A stretch of DNA of 64,000 bases from Auriscalpium vulgare (taxonomy: Eukaryota; Basidiomycota; Agaricomycetes; Russulales; Auriscalpiaceae). Positions 45,840 through 54,902 of this stretch are shown in pieces. Every line of letters begins with the position of its first letter. The first letter of the stretch is position 1. The stretch lies in NCBI GenBank assembly GCA_019915015.1, contig JAHBBC010000010.1, forward strand, positions 868,001-932,000. The letters run 5' to 3'. The notes beneath the pieces were generated by a model. It was not told the DNA's origin. It searched no databases and saw only the letters and a program-made list of their open reading frames with translations. Position numbers and translations under genes: made by a program.

Positions 45840-46144
45840 GGACGCGATGTATTGTACTATATTGATAGAATGCGCGAGTGCCTCGTAGCTAAACGACGGG
45901 GTTAAATTTGACGTCTGCAGGCAACACGGGCGCCGCCTGCATGCGCGCCTGACTTAATGCCAACACTCGCGTTCATACCAATACGGAGCATGGCCTGCCT
46001 TGATCGCCGCATGGGTTCGGCGGATTCCATTTGCGCCGCCTGTTCACCTTCGCCCACTGAAGGTACAGGTATGTCGTCTGTCGAAAATCTGTTTGTTCTG
46101 TACTAAGTAACTGATCCAGTGAGCGAGCGACCAGTACCACGGCC
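45840..46144. other. Intergenic, contains upstream copy of the cyclin exon duplication
   Basis: About 300 bp after the dioxygenase stop. The right end holds the first unit of the duplicated intron-exon segment described separately. Otherwise nothing recognised. Confidence 0.45.
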
Positions 46145-46339
46145 ATGGGCCGGCAGCCAAGCTCCCTGCCCGCTTCGTCTCGCACATGTTCGTCTGTCTC
46201 CGACCCCGTAAGTATGCTGCCAACAATCCGTTTGTTCTGTACTAAAAGCGGATCAAGTGGGCAAGCAACCTATACTACGGCCTTGAAACGACATCAAAGG
46301 TCTGTGCGCGCTTTGTCTCGCACTTGTTTGCGTCTCCGG
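46087..46339 (+). repeat. Tandem duplication of an intron-exon segment of the cyclin gene
   Basis: Two units offset by about 139 bp. Unit A starts near 46087 and unit B near 46226. Both begin ATC(T/C)GTTTGTTCTGTACTAA, including the intron branch-site TACTAAC-like motif. They run through CGCTT(C/T)GTCTCGCACxTGTT to CTCCGxAC. Translated in the cyclin frame, unit B reads IKWASNLYYG and ARFVSHLF. Unit A reads IQ-stop-ASDQYHG and ARFVSHMF, with TGA replacing the Trp codon. So unit A is a decayed exon copy, partly reused in another frame as the present first exon. Confidence 0.75.
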
Positions 46340-47106
46340 ACATCCATCCCCTCCCTTCACCACCGACCAACGCGCCGAACCCGCGCCTGGAGCACTTCAT
46401 TGCATATGCGCTGCACCGCACCCGGCTGCACGCATCGGTTACCTTCGCCGCCCTCTACCTCCTCCAGCGTCTGAAGGCCCGGTTCCCCGCAGCGAAGGGC
46501 TCCTCTGGCCATCGACTGTTCATCTCCGCCTTCATGATCGCCTCGAAGTTCATCTGCGACAACGCCTACAACAACAAGAGCTGGTGTATCGTCGGACAGG
46601 GCATGTTCACACTCCGCGAAATCAACCAGATGGAGCGCGAGATGTGTAGCTATCTCGAGTGGCAGCTCAACGTCGACCCTGCCACGCTCCACGACTTCGA
46701 GATCCAGGTTCGTGTCGACTATGCCCACCCTCCTTACCGTCCCGACCCATCCAACAACATCACTCCCTCCTCCGTGCCCGCTTCCGTCCCCGATAAACCG
46801 TGCACGACGAGCTCTTCGTCATCGTACCCCGACCCGTCCTCCTGGTCCTCGCCGATGTCTGGATCCTCATGCCAGGACGAGACGGCCACCCTGTCCAGCG
46901 TCACCCAGGATTCCAGCCCATCGACCATGGCGGTCGTTTCCTCGCGCGCTGACGAGAAGGACGCGCCGGACCTAGATTCGTGTTCGGGCGACACCATCCC
47001 CTCCACCCACTTCACGGTCTCGGTGCAGGTCGACCGGAGCAACGTTTCCGCCGTCTATGCCCATCACCCCATACAGTTTGCATACGCGACATCGCCGGTA
47101 TGGTAG
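46145..47106 (+). CDS. Cyclin-box protein (Pcl/CDK-partner type)
   Basis: Exon 1 46145-46207 and exon 2 46249-47106 give 306 residues. The 41-nt intron has GTAAGT, TACTAA and AAAAG. The cyclin box spans about residues 45-165, with LEHFIAYALHRTRLHASVTF, AALYLLQRLKARFPA, HRLFISAFMIASKFICDNAY, KSWCIVGQGMFTLREINQME and MCSYLEWQLNVDP. This resembles cyclins of the fungal Pho80/Pcl group, partners of Pho85-type CDKs or cell-cycle CDKs. A long Ser/Pro tail follows, ending QFAYATSPVW. Exon 1 (MGRQPSSLPASSRTCSSVSD) comes from a duplicated exon read in a shifted frame, so the native N-terminus may have been lost or may lie in an unseen upstream exon. It is the full-length relative of the truncated copy at 38968-39513. 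Confidence 0.75.
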
Positions 47107-47292
47107 ATCCACCGAGCTTGCTACATACTGGCAGTGTAGTACTTTGCTAGCTATACGTCAAAATGTGAATGATATGCACGGACCGTTCGTGTCTTTTTTG
47201 GTTCAATGAGGAGCTTGACAACATGAGAGGCAAACACAGTGGCATTTTGTCCACAAACAATACACCGAGGTACATGTAAAGTAACCAACTAA

Positions 47293-50200
47293 TTAAGCCA
47301 GCCCGTCGACGTCGATAGGCCTCTCCTTGCAGTCGCCGCCCGCCAACCTCGCCTTTGACTCGACCTTGACTTTGGCACCGCGCGACCCTCCAGCAGAGCG
47401 GCCGGTCCCTGTGGCCCGCGATCCTCCCGCAGAGCGGCTGCTCGATGCGACGGCCGACCCTCCCGCCCCACGGCTGCTCGACGCTGCGCCCGACCCTCCC
47501 GCACCGTGGCTGCTCGACGCGAGCTTGTCAACCGACCGGCGAAACGCCCAGTCTGCTCGCTTGGGAACGGGGCCTGTGATCCTGGCCTTCTTTTTGGCAG
47601 GCATGGGGATGACGTCCGTGTCGCTGGCGTCGTCAGGAGACCCGTCAGCGTCGGGCTGGCTGGAAGGGGCCTGGAAGTCCTTTTCGTTGGCCATTGCGTC
47701 TCTGTAGGTCTCGACCGACCAGCCATCGGGAAGGCATGCGTGGGTGGGGAGGCGCGCGGACACCACGATGCGCCTGCATCTATTGCACATGCCCAGGGCG
47801 CGAGCGAGCTCGATGACGGTGATGCCTGGGGAGTCTGTGTCCGAAGTCTGCAGGAGCGTCTCGAGGGCCTCGTCTTCGGGGAGCGGCTGCTCACTTTTGG
47901 TTGCCCCGGCGCCGTCGAGCTTCAGCAGGGCGAGGGCGAAGGCTGGTTCGCTGCCATGGGCGCCTGGGAGGCAGTTCTGTGAGCGAATGTTTACACATGA
48001 AGTGAGGGGCACCCACCTGTCGCCAGGCCGCTCATTCCTTCCTCGGCCGTCCGAGAAGTCGCCTCTAATTTCATGGGGAACGGCTTGAGGGCTGCCTGCG
48101 TGTAGGGAGGCTGTTGGCCGTTCAAGGCCTCGGACTTGATGGGCGAGGCTGGCTTCGACGGACGAGTCGCGGCAGGCGACGCAGCGAGGGACCTCGGCGA
48201 GGGGGTTGGCCCAACAAAGCTTGGGCTTCGAGCAGACGCCGCAGACGTCGTGGGCCCCCCCAGGATCAGCCCAGCCGCGCTGCCGCCCACGGTACGCTGA
48301 CGCTTCGGCGTTGTCGGGGGTGTGTGGTCAATACGAGCCGCTGTTGTGAATGCAATTCAGATGAGTGCTGCGGCTCTGAAGGCAAGGTGCTTACGGATAC
48401 GGCGTCGCCGCGCGACTTGAAGTAGGGGGTACGTTTTGCAAGGGAGTTCGTCGTTCGAGTTGAAGGTACGAGTTACACTCGCTGTTATGACGCAGTGAGC
48501 CACAGTAGAATAAACGACGGGGTATGGGCTTACCAAAACACCCGCATAGCCCGTCTTCACAGGCCAGGCATAGAGTACCGTAGTGCTCGCCCGGCGGCCA
48601 CCTAGCAATAAAAAGCACCGTCTCCTTCGCCTCACCGGTCTTGAGAAAGCAAAAGCATACGGGAGTCGGCATGTCGTGCGTCTCCCAGTATTCGAGGAGC
48701 TCGTCTAGGGGGACTCGAGTGCCATCCTCATAGCATGGACTGTGGAGAAAGTCAAGTTGTAGACCTGGCGGCTACCACGCGCGGTCACGCGGCCGGCGAC
48801 GCCGACGCGTGTTCCAGATTCAGGGCGCTCCTTACTATACTCGGACTCTTCTCGTGCTTCTCGCTACTTACGGTCGGTACGCTCGTCATATATACGCGCA
48901 CGACAGCGCCGCCTCACTCGTCTCTTTCTTTCCCTCTCTCTTATACCACGGTGCTAGGTATGTTACGAGACTCGTCTCTTTCTTTCCCTCTCTCTTATAC
49001 CACGGTGCTAGCATCACATATCTCGGCAATCACAGTCGGTTCCTTTCGCGCGCGTCCGAGTCCGGACGCACTTCTGAGTGTTGTCGCCGCACGGCGGCTT
49101 CCACTTTTTTTTTGAAAACGAACCGACCGCCATCCGCCACCCTGACGACTTCCGCCCGTCGTACACGCTCCGCGACTCGTCTCACGGTGGACCACGGAAC
49201 CAGGACGGGCCGCACGACTACGCGGTCGCTTCCCCCGCCCGCCCTCGAACGTCGTCGGTCTCCCCGACTCCAGTCGCCCGCCAGCCCCGTATCGTCTGAC
49301 CTGGCCTCGGCCCTCGCGTCCGCCGTGTGGTCCGAGATCGAGGACTCCAACCCGCCGACGCCATCCCCGCTACACCCCGATCGTCCCACACCCGTGACCG
49401 TCCCGCTGCCCGCTTCCCGCTCGCCGTCCCCAGACGAAGTCGTACGCACCCAGTCTGTTATCGCATCCGTCGCCGCCCCTCGACCACTCGTGGTTTACAC
49501 ATCCCCGTCGCCGTCACCACCGTCACCGTCGCCGCCGCCGCCCGCTCCGCACGCATATACCCCGCTCCCTCGCCGTCGCCGCTACTACACCTCCGACTCT
49601 TCAGACTCAGACGCCGAGCCCATCCCACGCACCATGTCTACCACCGCCAACGCCCGCGTCGAACAGTCATCTGTCACCAAACCGCCTACCCTTACCCCGG
49701 GCAACATCTCGCCCGAGGCCCTTCGCGAGTTCAAATATGCGTGCGAGTCGTATCATAAGCACAAGGACATCGCCACCATGGACCAGACGAGGATGATCAC
49801 CGATGGGTTCCAGGACCCGCGCGTCCGCGAGTGGGTCCGCGCGCGCCGCGACTACTACGAGGCGCTTCCCTTCGAAGATTTCCTCATCCTTTTCGGTCGT
49901 CGGTGGCTCCAGCCTGGCTGGGAGCTGCGCGTCTCCAACGCCCTGCTGAACTCGCAACAAGGTTCCCGCCCTTTCGCCGAGTGGCAGGTCGAGATGACCT
50001 CGAAGAACACCCTGCTCGTCGACACTCCCTCGTACCTGGACGATGCTGCCATGCGCCGCAAGCTGTCCGCGGGCATGAACGTCGACCTCGGCGTGGAAGT
50101 TCATGATGCGCGTTTCTCCGCCGACACGCCCCTGGAGGACTGGCTCGACGCCGTCGAGACACTCGACCTCAAGCGCATTCGTAACGTCGAGAAAATCACC

Positions 50201-53200
50201 GCCGAGGTCGCACGCATGGCTCGTGTGCGCAAGGACCCGCCGCCTGCCGCCAACGCGCCGCGCTCCTCCTCCTACTCCAGTGCCCCGCGCGCCGGCGCGT
50301 CCACCGGTTCCAGCTCCCGGGCCAAGCTGCCCAAGCTCACCGATGAAGACCGCGCCTTGCTCGACGCGCATCAGGGGTGTCTTAAATGCCGCCGCTTTTA
50401 CGCAGGGCACCGCTCGGTCGACTGCAAGGTCGGCTTCCCTGCCGCGGAGACGTACAAACCGCTCACCGAAGACGCTGCCAAAGCGGCTCTGAAGGCCAAG
50501 ACCAAACCCGGCCTCGTCGCCGCGGTCCTGCCAGCGGTCGACGCCTCGGCCTCTGCGGTCATCGGCGACGGGTCGGACAGCGATTCGGACGCCATGTACG
50601 TCATCAGCTCCGTGTTCACTGCCCCACCTCGCCCCTCTTCCCCGTCTCCGAGCTCCCCGCTCACCGAAAAGCCGATGCTCTGGTACTGCACGGCCTCCGG
50701 GCCGCGCCCTCTACACGGACGTGGATCGGAGGTCGAACTCGCCGCACTTATTGACGACGGCTCACAGGTAGTTCTCGTACGCGAGAGCGTCGCCGCTCAG
50801 TTAGGCCTTCGCCGCCATCGCCTCGTCAAGCCTCTCCCTCTGGGCGCCGCATTCAGTGCAGGGGGGGATCGGACTTTTTCTCAGGATTCGTCGTCCGTTG
50901 TCGCGACCCATTGGGTCAAGTTGTCACTTTCTGCCTCCGATTCACGTTATCGCGCCCGTTCTGTCCGCGCACTCCTTGCCCCAGACGCCATGTGTATGCC
51001 TGTAATCCTCGGACTCCCATTCCTCGTCGCAAATCAAATCGTTGTTGATCACCACCTGCGCACGTCCATTCCGAAGGATTCTGGCTACGACATGTTACGC
51101 GATTACGACGACGAGCCCGCAGCCCTGAGACCCGGCTGCAACGCTTCCCCGTCCGTCACGCCTTCGCACGCGGAGGTGCTGGCGGCCCGCGCGTGCGTGG
51201 TGGACTCACTCCAAGCGCGGCTGCTGCCACAGCGCGCGCATTGCGATCGTCTGGCGGATCACGTCGCACCTGTCAATATCGTCGCCGCGGTTAAGGTACG
51301 CGTGGCGGCCTTGGCTCACGCGGATCAGCTTGAGCAGCTCGACTCCCGCATGAAGTCCAAGTACGCTGCCTTATTCCCGTCCGACATTCCTCACCTCGAC
51401 GATCTGCCCACCGACGTCTACCATCGTATCCGTCTCAAGGACGCGAACAAGACGATCGCCACGCGGTCCTACAACTGCCCTCGTAAATATCGCAACGCTT
51501 GGCGCACGCTACTGGACCAGCATCTTTCCGCTGGTCGCATCCGCCCGTCTGCTAGCGAGCACGCGTCTCCCGCGTTCATTATCCCGAAGTCCGACCCCAC
51601 TGCCCTCCCACGTTGGGTCAATGACTATAGGATGCTGAATGCGAACACGGTCCCTGACTCTCACCCCCTCCCTCGCGTCGACGATATCCTCGCTGACTGC
51701 GCGAAGGGGAAGATCTGGGGCAAATTGGACATGACCAACGCCTTTTTCCAGACGCGTGTGCACCCCGACGACGTTCATCTCACTGCGGTCACGACGCCGT
51801 TCGGGTTGTACGAGTGGACCGTCATGCCAATGGGAGGCCGCAACGCCCCGGGTACACATCAACGCCGAATGACGTCTGCCTTGCGGCAGCACATCGGCGT
51901 GATCTGCCATGTGTATCTAGACGACATCATCATCTGGTCACAGACCGTTGATGAACACGTCCGAAACGTCGACACGGTGCTGCGCACACTTCGCGACGCA
52001 CGCTTGTACTGCTCGCTGAAGAAGACGTCGCTGTTCTGTAACTCCGTTCACTTCCTGGGCCACGAGATCTCGCGGCGGGGGATCGAAGCGGACCCTTCGA
52101 AGATCGAACGGATCCTGAACTGGCCCGTCCCGCGCAACGCGACTGAGGTCCGCGCGTTCCTGGGGCTGGTGCGATATATCGCTACCTTTCTGCCTCAGCT
52201 CGCCGAACTGACGCGCGTACTGACGCCTCTGACGACGCTCGAGGCGCAGCATGATTGGCCGGGGTGGTTCCCGTGCCATCAAGCTGCATTCGACGGTGTG
52301 AAAGCGTTGGTTCTCAGCCGGGAGTGTCTAACCACCATAGACCATCAGTCTCCCGGCGAGAATAAGATCTGGGTAACGACTGATGCCAGTGATTTTCGCA
52401 CTGGTGCCGTCCTTTCGTGGGGTCCCACCTGGGAGAGCGCGCGGCCGGTGGCTTTCGACTCTATGCAGTTGAAAGGGCCGCAGCTCAACTACCCAGTCCA
52501 CGAGAAGGAGCTGCTCGCGATCGTTCGCGCACTGCAGAAGTGGCGTGTGGACCTTCTCGGTTCACATTTCGTCGTCCGCACCGATCACCGCACACTGGAA
52601 CATTTCCAGACGCAGCGTGAGCTGTCGCGCCGTCAATGTCGCTGGCAGGAGTATCTTGCCCAGTACGACTTTGACATCGAGTACGTCCCTGGTCCTGATA
52701 ACACGGTTGCTGACGCGCTGTCGCGTCTACCAGTCGAACCCGACGCGCCGGCAGTCTCTGCTTTCGCTGCCGCCGTGTGCCTCTCGCGGTTGGACTCGCT
52801 CCATTCCGCGGTCGCACCCGCGGCTGTTTGTGCGGTATCGTTACAGATCTCCCAGGACCGTGCGCTCCTGGACTCGATTCGCGCGGGTTACGCCGACGAC
52901 GCGTTCTGCGCTCGCCTGCTCCGCAACATCGAGAGCGCTCCAGGTGCACGCCTGCAGGACGGGTTGCTGTTTGTCGGAGAACGCCTGGTCGTCCCGCGCA
53001 CACCCTCGCTGCGCGAGACGTTCTTTCAGCTCGCTCACGACGCTCTCGGGCACTTCGGCGCCGACAAGTCGTATGCCGCGCTACGCTCGTCTTACTACTG
53101 GCCGGGCATGCGTCGCGACCTGGAACTGGGCTACATTGCTTCATGCGCTGAGTGTCAACGCAACAAGTCGCCATCTGTTAAGCCACCTGGGCCACTGCAC

Positions 53201-54902
53201 CCTCTATCCGTCCCTGACGCCCGTGGCGACTGTGTTGCCATCGATTTTATCGGTCCGCTGCCGCCAGACTCGGGGTTCGACACCATCGTCTCCATGACTG
53301 ATCGTGCTGGTTCTGATGTCCGTCTCGTGCCCGTGAAAAGCTCTATCACCGCGCCCGAATTTGCTGCCGTCTTCTTCGACCATTGGTTCTGCGAAAATGG
53401 ACTTCCGCTCGAGATCGTGTCCGACCGCGATAAGCTTTTCGTCTCCCGCTTTTGGCGCGCTCTTCATCGGCTCACCGGCGTAAAACTCAAGATGTCGTCC
53501 GCGTACCACCCACAAACAGACGGCGCAAGTGAACGCACGAACAAAACCGTCAACCAATGCCTGCGGTTTCATGTCGATCGCCAGCAACGCGGCTGGGTAC
53601 GCGCGCTACCGCGCGTCCGTTTCGATATCATGAATACGGTGAACGCGTCTACGGGCTTCTCGCCGTTCCAGCTCCGAATGGGACGCCAACCTCGCCTCAT
53701 CCCTCCTCTCCTTCTGCCGGATGCCGACGCAGCGACGGCAGAGTTCGGTACGGACGCTGGCGCGGCTCAGCAGATCATCGATCAGATCACGATTGACTTC
53801 GCAGAAGCTCAGGACGCGCTCTTTGCGGCAAAGCTCTTACAGGCAGACTACGCAAATCAACACCGCGGGCCTGAGCGCGTGTACGCTGTCGGGGACCGCG
53901 TGCTGCTCTCCACCTTCCATCGTCGTCGCGACTATAAAGCGCAAGACCCTACGCGCGTCGCCAAATTCATGCCACGTTTCGACGGTCCGTACAAAGTCCT
54001 GCGCGCGTTCCCCGAGCGCAGCGTATACACCCTCGACCTGCCCGACACGGCTGGCATTTTCCCTACCTTCCATTCCAGTCTGCTGCGCCCGTTCATACCG
54101 AACGACGACACAATGGCGCCGTCGCGCGCACTTGCTCGGCCCGGCCCTGTCGTCACTCCCGCTGGCGAAGAGGAATGGGAGGTCGATGAGATTATGGATC
54201 AACGCCGCCGTGGGCGCGGCGTCCAATATCTCGTCCGCTGGCGCGGGTACGGTGACGAGGATATGCAGTGGCTTCCCTCGCGCTATCTCGCTGACTGTGC
54301 TGCGCTGGACCGTTGGCTCGCTCGTGTTCCCCCCGGGGGGAGCTCTTCTTCCTAGGGGGGAGGAGTGTAGACCTGGCGGCTACCACGCGCGGTCACGCGG
54401 CCGGCGACGCCGACGCGTGTTCCAGATTCAGGGCGCTCCTTACTATACTCGGACTCTTCTCGTGCTTCTCGCTACTTACGGTCGGTACGCTCGTCATATA
54501 TACGCGCACGACAGCGCCGCCTCACTCGTCTCTTTCTTTCCCTCTCTCTTATACCACGGTGCTAGGTATGTTACGAGACTCGTCTCTTTCTTTCCCTCTC
54601 TCTTATACCACGGTGCTAGCATCACATATCTCGGCAATCACAGTCGGTTCCTTTCGCGCGCGTCCGAGTCCGGACGCACTTCTGAGTGTTGTCGCCGCAC
54701 GGCGGCTTCCACAAGTCTAAATAAAGGGAATGGTGGATGAAACGTACTAGTAAAACTGGACGAGGGTCTCAGTCTTGGGGTCGAACGTGAGGAACGTCTT
54801 CGCGTTGGCAAGCTGGTCCTTGTAGGGGGAGAAGATAGGATCGAACCTAGCCAAGCTAGCAGGCACGGAGCTCGACCGACGAAGAGTCGACGGGTAGGGC
54901 AT
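47293..54902 (-). CDS. Unrecognised host gene whose first intron carries a complete LTR retrotransposon
   Basis: Exon 1 is 54902-54748 (MPYPSTLRRSSSVPASLARF, then a stretch ending LVQFY). Exon 2 starts at 48739 and runs to 48534. They join in phase to give TLVQFYYPCYEDGTRVPLD. Removing the retrotransposon and one target copy from 48740-54747 leaves a 49-nt intron with GTACGT and CCACAG ends. Further exons are 48481-48395, 48340 to about 48020, then to TAA at 47295-47293. The total is about 470 residues. Visible features: a Cys-rich part (VCFCFLKTG, LCLACEDGLCGCF), a second Cys pair (LGMCNRCRRIV), a basic PKRQR, and a Gly/Ser-rich repeat region near the end (ASSSRGAGGSAVASSSRSAG). No family recognised; the C-x-C and C-x2-C groups suggest zinc binding. 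Whether the giant intron is still spliced is unknown. Confidence 0.65.
47390..47530 (-). repeat. Degenerate tandem repeats coding for (A/S)SSSRGAGGS-like units
   Basis: About four imperfect 42-bp-class units in the last exon of the host gene (GAGGSGAASSSRGAGGS and relatives). Low-complexity coding repeat; on the + strand it appears as CCTCCCGC(A/C)-(G)CGGCTGCTCGA-like copies. Confidence 0.6.
48753..48757. repeat. Left 5-bp target-site duplication CAAGT
   Basis: CAAGT directly before the 5' LTR, matched by CAAGT directly after the 3' LTR. Confidence 0.92.
48758..49103 (+). repeat. 5' LTR, 346 bp
   Basis: Begins TGTAGACC and ends GGCTTCCA. It contains a TATA-like run near 48888-48895 and two exact 42-bp direct copies (48916-48957, 48970-49011) of a pyrimidine-rich segment ending in a CACGGTGCTAG motif, which may mark promoter or polyadenylation elements. 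Confidence 0.95.
48916..49011 (+). repeat. Two exact 42-bp direct repeats inside the LTR
   Basis: Copies at 48916-48957 and 48970-49011, each beginning ACTCGTCTCTTTC and ending CACGGTGCTAG, 12 bp apart. The same pair is present in the 3' LTR, so the duplication predates this insertion. Confidence 0.92.
49104..49633 (+). other. Retrotransposon 5' untranslated / leader region
   Basis: Starts with a run of T (49104-49113) directly after the LTR. I see no stretch complementary to a tRNA 3' end at the usual primer-binding position, which may point to self-priming as in Tf1/sushi-type chromoviruses. The gag frame is open through it (Pro/Ser/Arg-rich) but has no ATG before 49634. Confidence 0.5.
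49634..54355 (+). CDS. Gag-Pol polyprotein with C-terminal chromodomain
   Basis: One frame of 1573 residues from the first in-frame ATG (MSTTANARVEQSSV) to TAG at 54353-54355. Domains in order: gag helical region with WLQPGWELRVSNALLNSQQG; a CCHC-like knuckle near 249-264 (C-x2-C-x6-H-x4-C); aspartic protease near 372 (AALIDDGSQVV); reverse transcriptase with VYLDDIIIWSQ near 761; RNase H with WVTTDASDFRTGAV near 915; integrase with an HHCC finger near 1135-1175 (HDALGHF, CAECQRNKS) and the DDE triad near 1203 (AIDFIGPL), 1263 (VSDRDKLF) and 1299 (GASERTNK), a D-35-E spacing; chromodomain at about 1512-1565 (EEEWEVDEIMDQ, QYLVRWRGYG). All catalytic motifs are intact, so it may be autonomous. 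The chromodomain probably steers insertion to specific chromatin. Confidence 0.96.
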   Translation: MSTTANARVEQSSVTKPPTLTPGNISPEALREFKYACESYHKHKDIATMDQTRMITDGFQDPRVREWVRARRDYYEALPFEDFLILFGRRWLQPGWELRVSNALLNSQQGSRPFAEWQVEMTSKNTLLVDTPSYLDDAAMRRKLSAGMNVDLGVEVHDARFSADTPLEDWLDAVETLDLKRIRNVEKITAEVARMARVRKDPPPAANAPRSSSYSSAPRAGASTGSSSRAKLPKLTDEDRALLDAHQGCLKCRRFYAGHRSVDCKVGFPAAETYKPLTEDAAKAALKAKTKPGLVAAVLPAVDASASAVIGDGSDSDSDAMYVISSVFTAPPRPSSPSPSSPLTEKPMLWYCTASGPRPLHGRGSEVELAALIDDGSQVVLVRESVAAQLGLRRHRLVKPLPLGAAFSAGGDRTFSQDSSSVVATHWVKLSLSASDSRYRARSVRALLAPDAMCMPVILGLPFLVANQIVVDHHLRTSIPKDSGYDMLRDYDDEPAALRPGCNASPSVTPSHAEVLAARACVVDSLQARLLPQRAHCDRLADHVAPVNIVAAVKVRVAALAHADQLEQLDSRMKSKYAALFPSDIPHLDDLPTDVYHRIRLKDANKTIATRSYNCPRKYRNAWRTLLDQHLSAGRIRPSASEHASPAFIIPKSDPTALPRWVNDYRMLNANTVPDSHPLPRVDDILADCAKGKIWGKLDMTNAFFQTRVHPDDVHLTAVTTPFGLYEWTVMPMGGRNAPGTHQRRMTSALRQHIGVICHVYLDDIIIWSQTVDEHVRNVDTVLRTLRDARLYCSLKKTSLFCNSVHFLGHEISRRGIEADPSKIERILNWPVPRNATEVRAFLGLVRYIATFLPQLAELTRVLTPLTTLEAQHDWPGWFPCHQAAFDGVKALVLSRECLTTIDHQSPGENKIWVTTDASDFRTGAVLSWGPTWESARPVAFDSMQLKGPQLNYPVHEKELLAIVRALQKWRVDLLGSHFVVRTDHRTLEHFQTQRELSRRQCRWQEYLAQYDFDIEYVPGPDNTVADALSRLPVEPDAPAVSAFAAAVCLSRLDSLHSAVAPAAVCAVSLQISQDRALLDSIRAGYADDAFCARLLRNIESAPGARLQDGLLFVGERLVVPRTPSLRETFFQLAHDALGHFGADKSYAALRSSYYWPGMRRDLELGYIASCAECQRNKSPSVKPPGPLHPLSVPDARGDCVAIDFIGPLPPDSGFDTIVSMTDRAGSDVRLVPVKSSITAPEFAAVFFDHWFCENGLPLEIVSDRDKLFVSRFWRALHRLTGVKLKMSSAYHPQTDGASERTNKTVNQCLRFHVDRQQRGWVRALPRVRFDIMNTVNASTGFSPFQLRMGRQPRLIPPLLLPDADAATAEFGTDAGAAQQIIDQITIDFAEAQDALFAAKLLQADYANQHRGPERVYAVGDRVLLSTFHRRRDYKAQDPTRVAKFMPRFDGPYKVLRAFPERSVYTLDLPDTAGIFPTFHSSLLRPFIPNDDTMAPSRALARPGPVVTPAGEEEWEVDEIMDQRRRGRGVQYLVRWRGYGDEDMQWLPSRYLADCAALDRWLARVPPGGSSSS
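54354..54365 (+). other. Polypurine tract of the retrotransposon
   Basis: AGGGGGGAGGAG immediately 5' of the 3' LTR, the expected primer site for plus-strand synthesis. Confidence 0.85.
54366..54711 (+). repeat. 3' LTR, 346 bp
   Basis: Same sequence as the 5' LTR as far as I can read. It is followed by the target duplication CAAGT at 54712-54716. Confidence 0.95.

Larger units (their letters stand above)
48758..54711 (+). mobile_element. Complete Ty3/gypsy chromovirus LTR retrotransposon (5,954 bp)
   Basis: Bounded by two 346-bp LTRs (48758-49103 and 54366-54711) starting TG and ending CA, and by a CAAGT duplication at both ends. By eye the LTRs show no difference over their whole length, so the insertion is recent. 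A single open gag-pol frame fills the interior without stop or frameshift. A purine tract GGGGGGAGGAG precedes the 3' LTR. Domain order gag, protease, RT, RNase H, integrase, chromodomain identifies a chromodomain-bearing Ty3/gypsy element. It lies in a host intron, antisense to that gene. Confidence 0.96.

Noticed and set aside
48809..49633. Start of the gag-pol frame inside the LTR
   Set aside because: The frame is open from within the LTR but has no ATG until 49634, so the long N-terminal extension is not a supported product.
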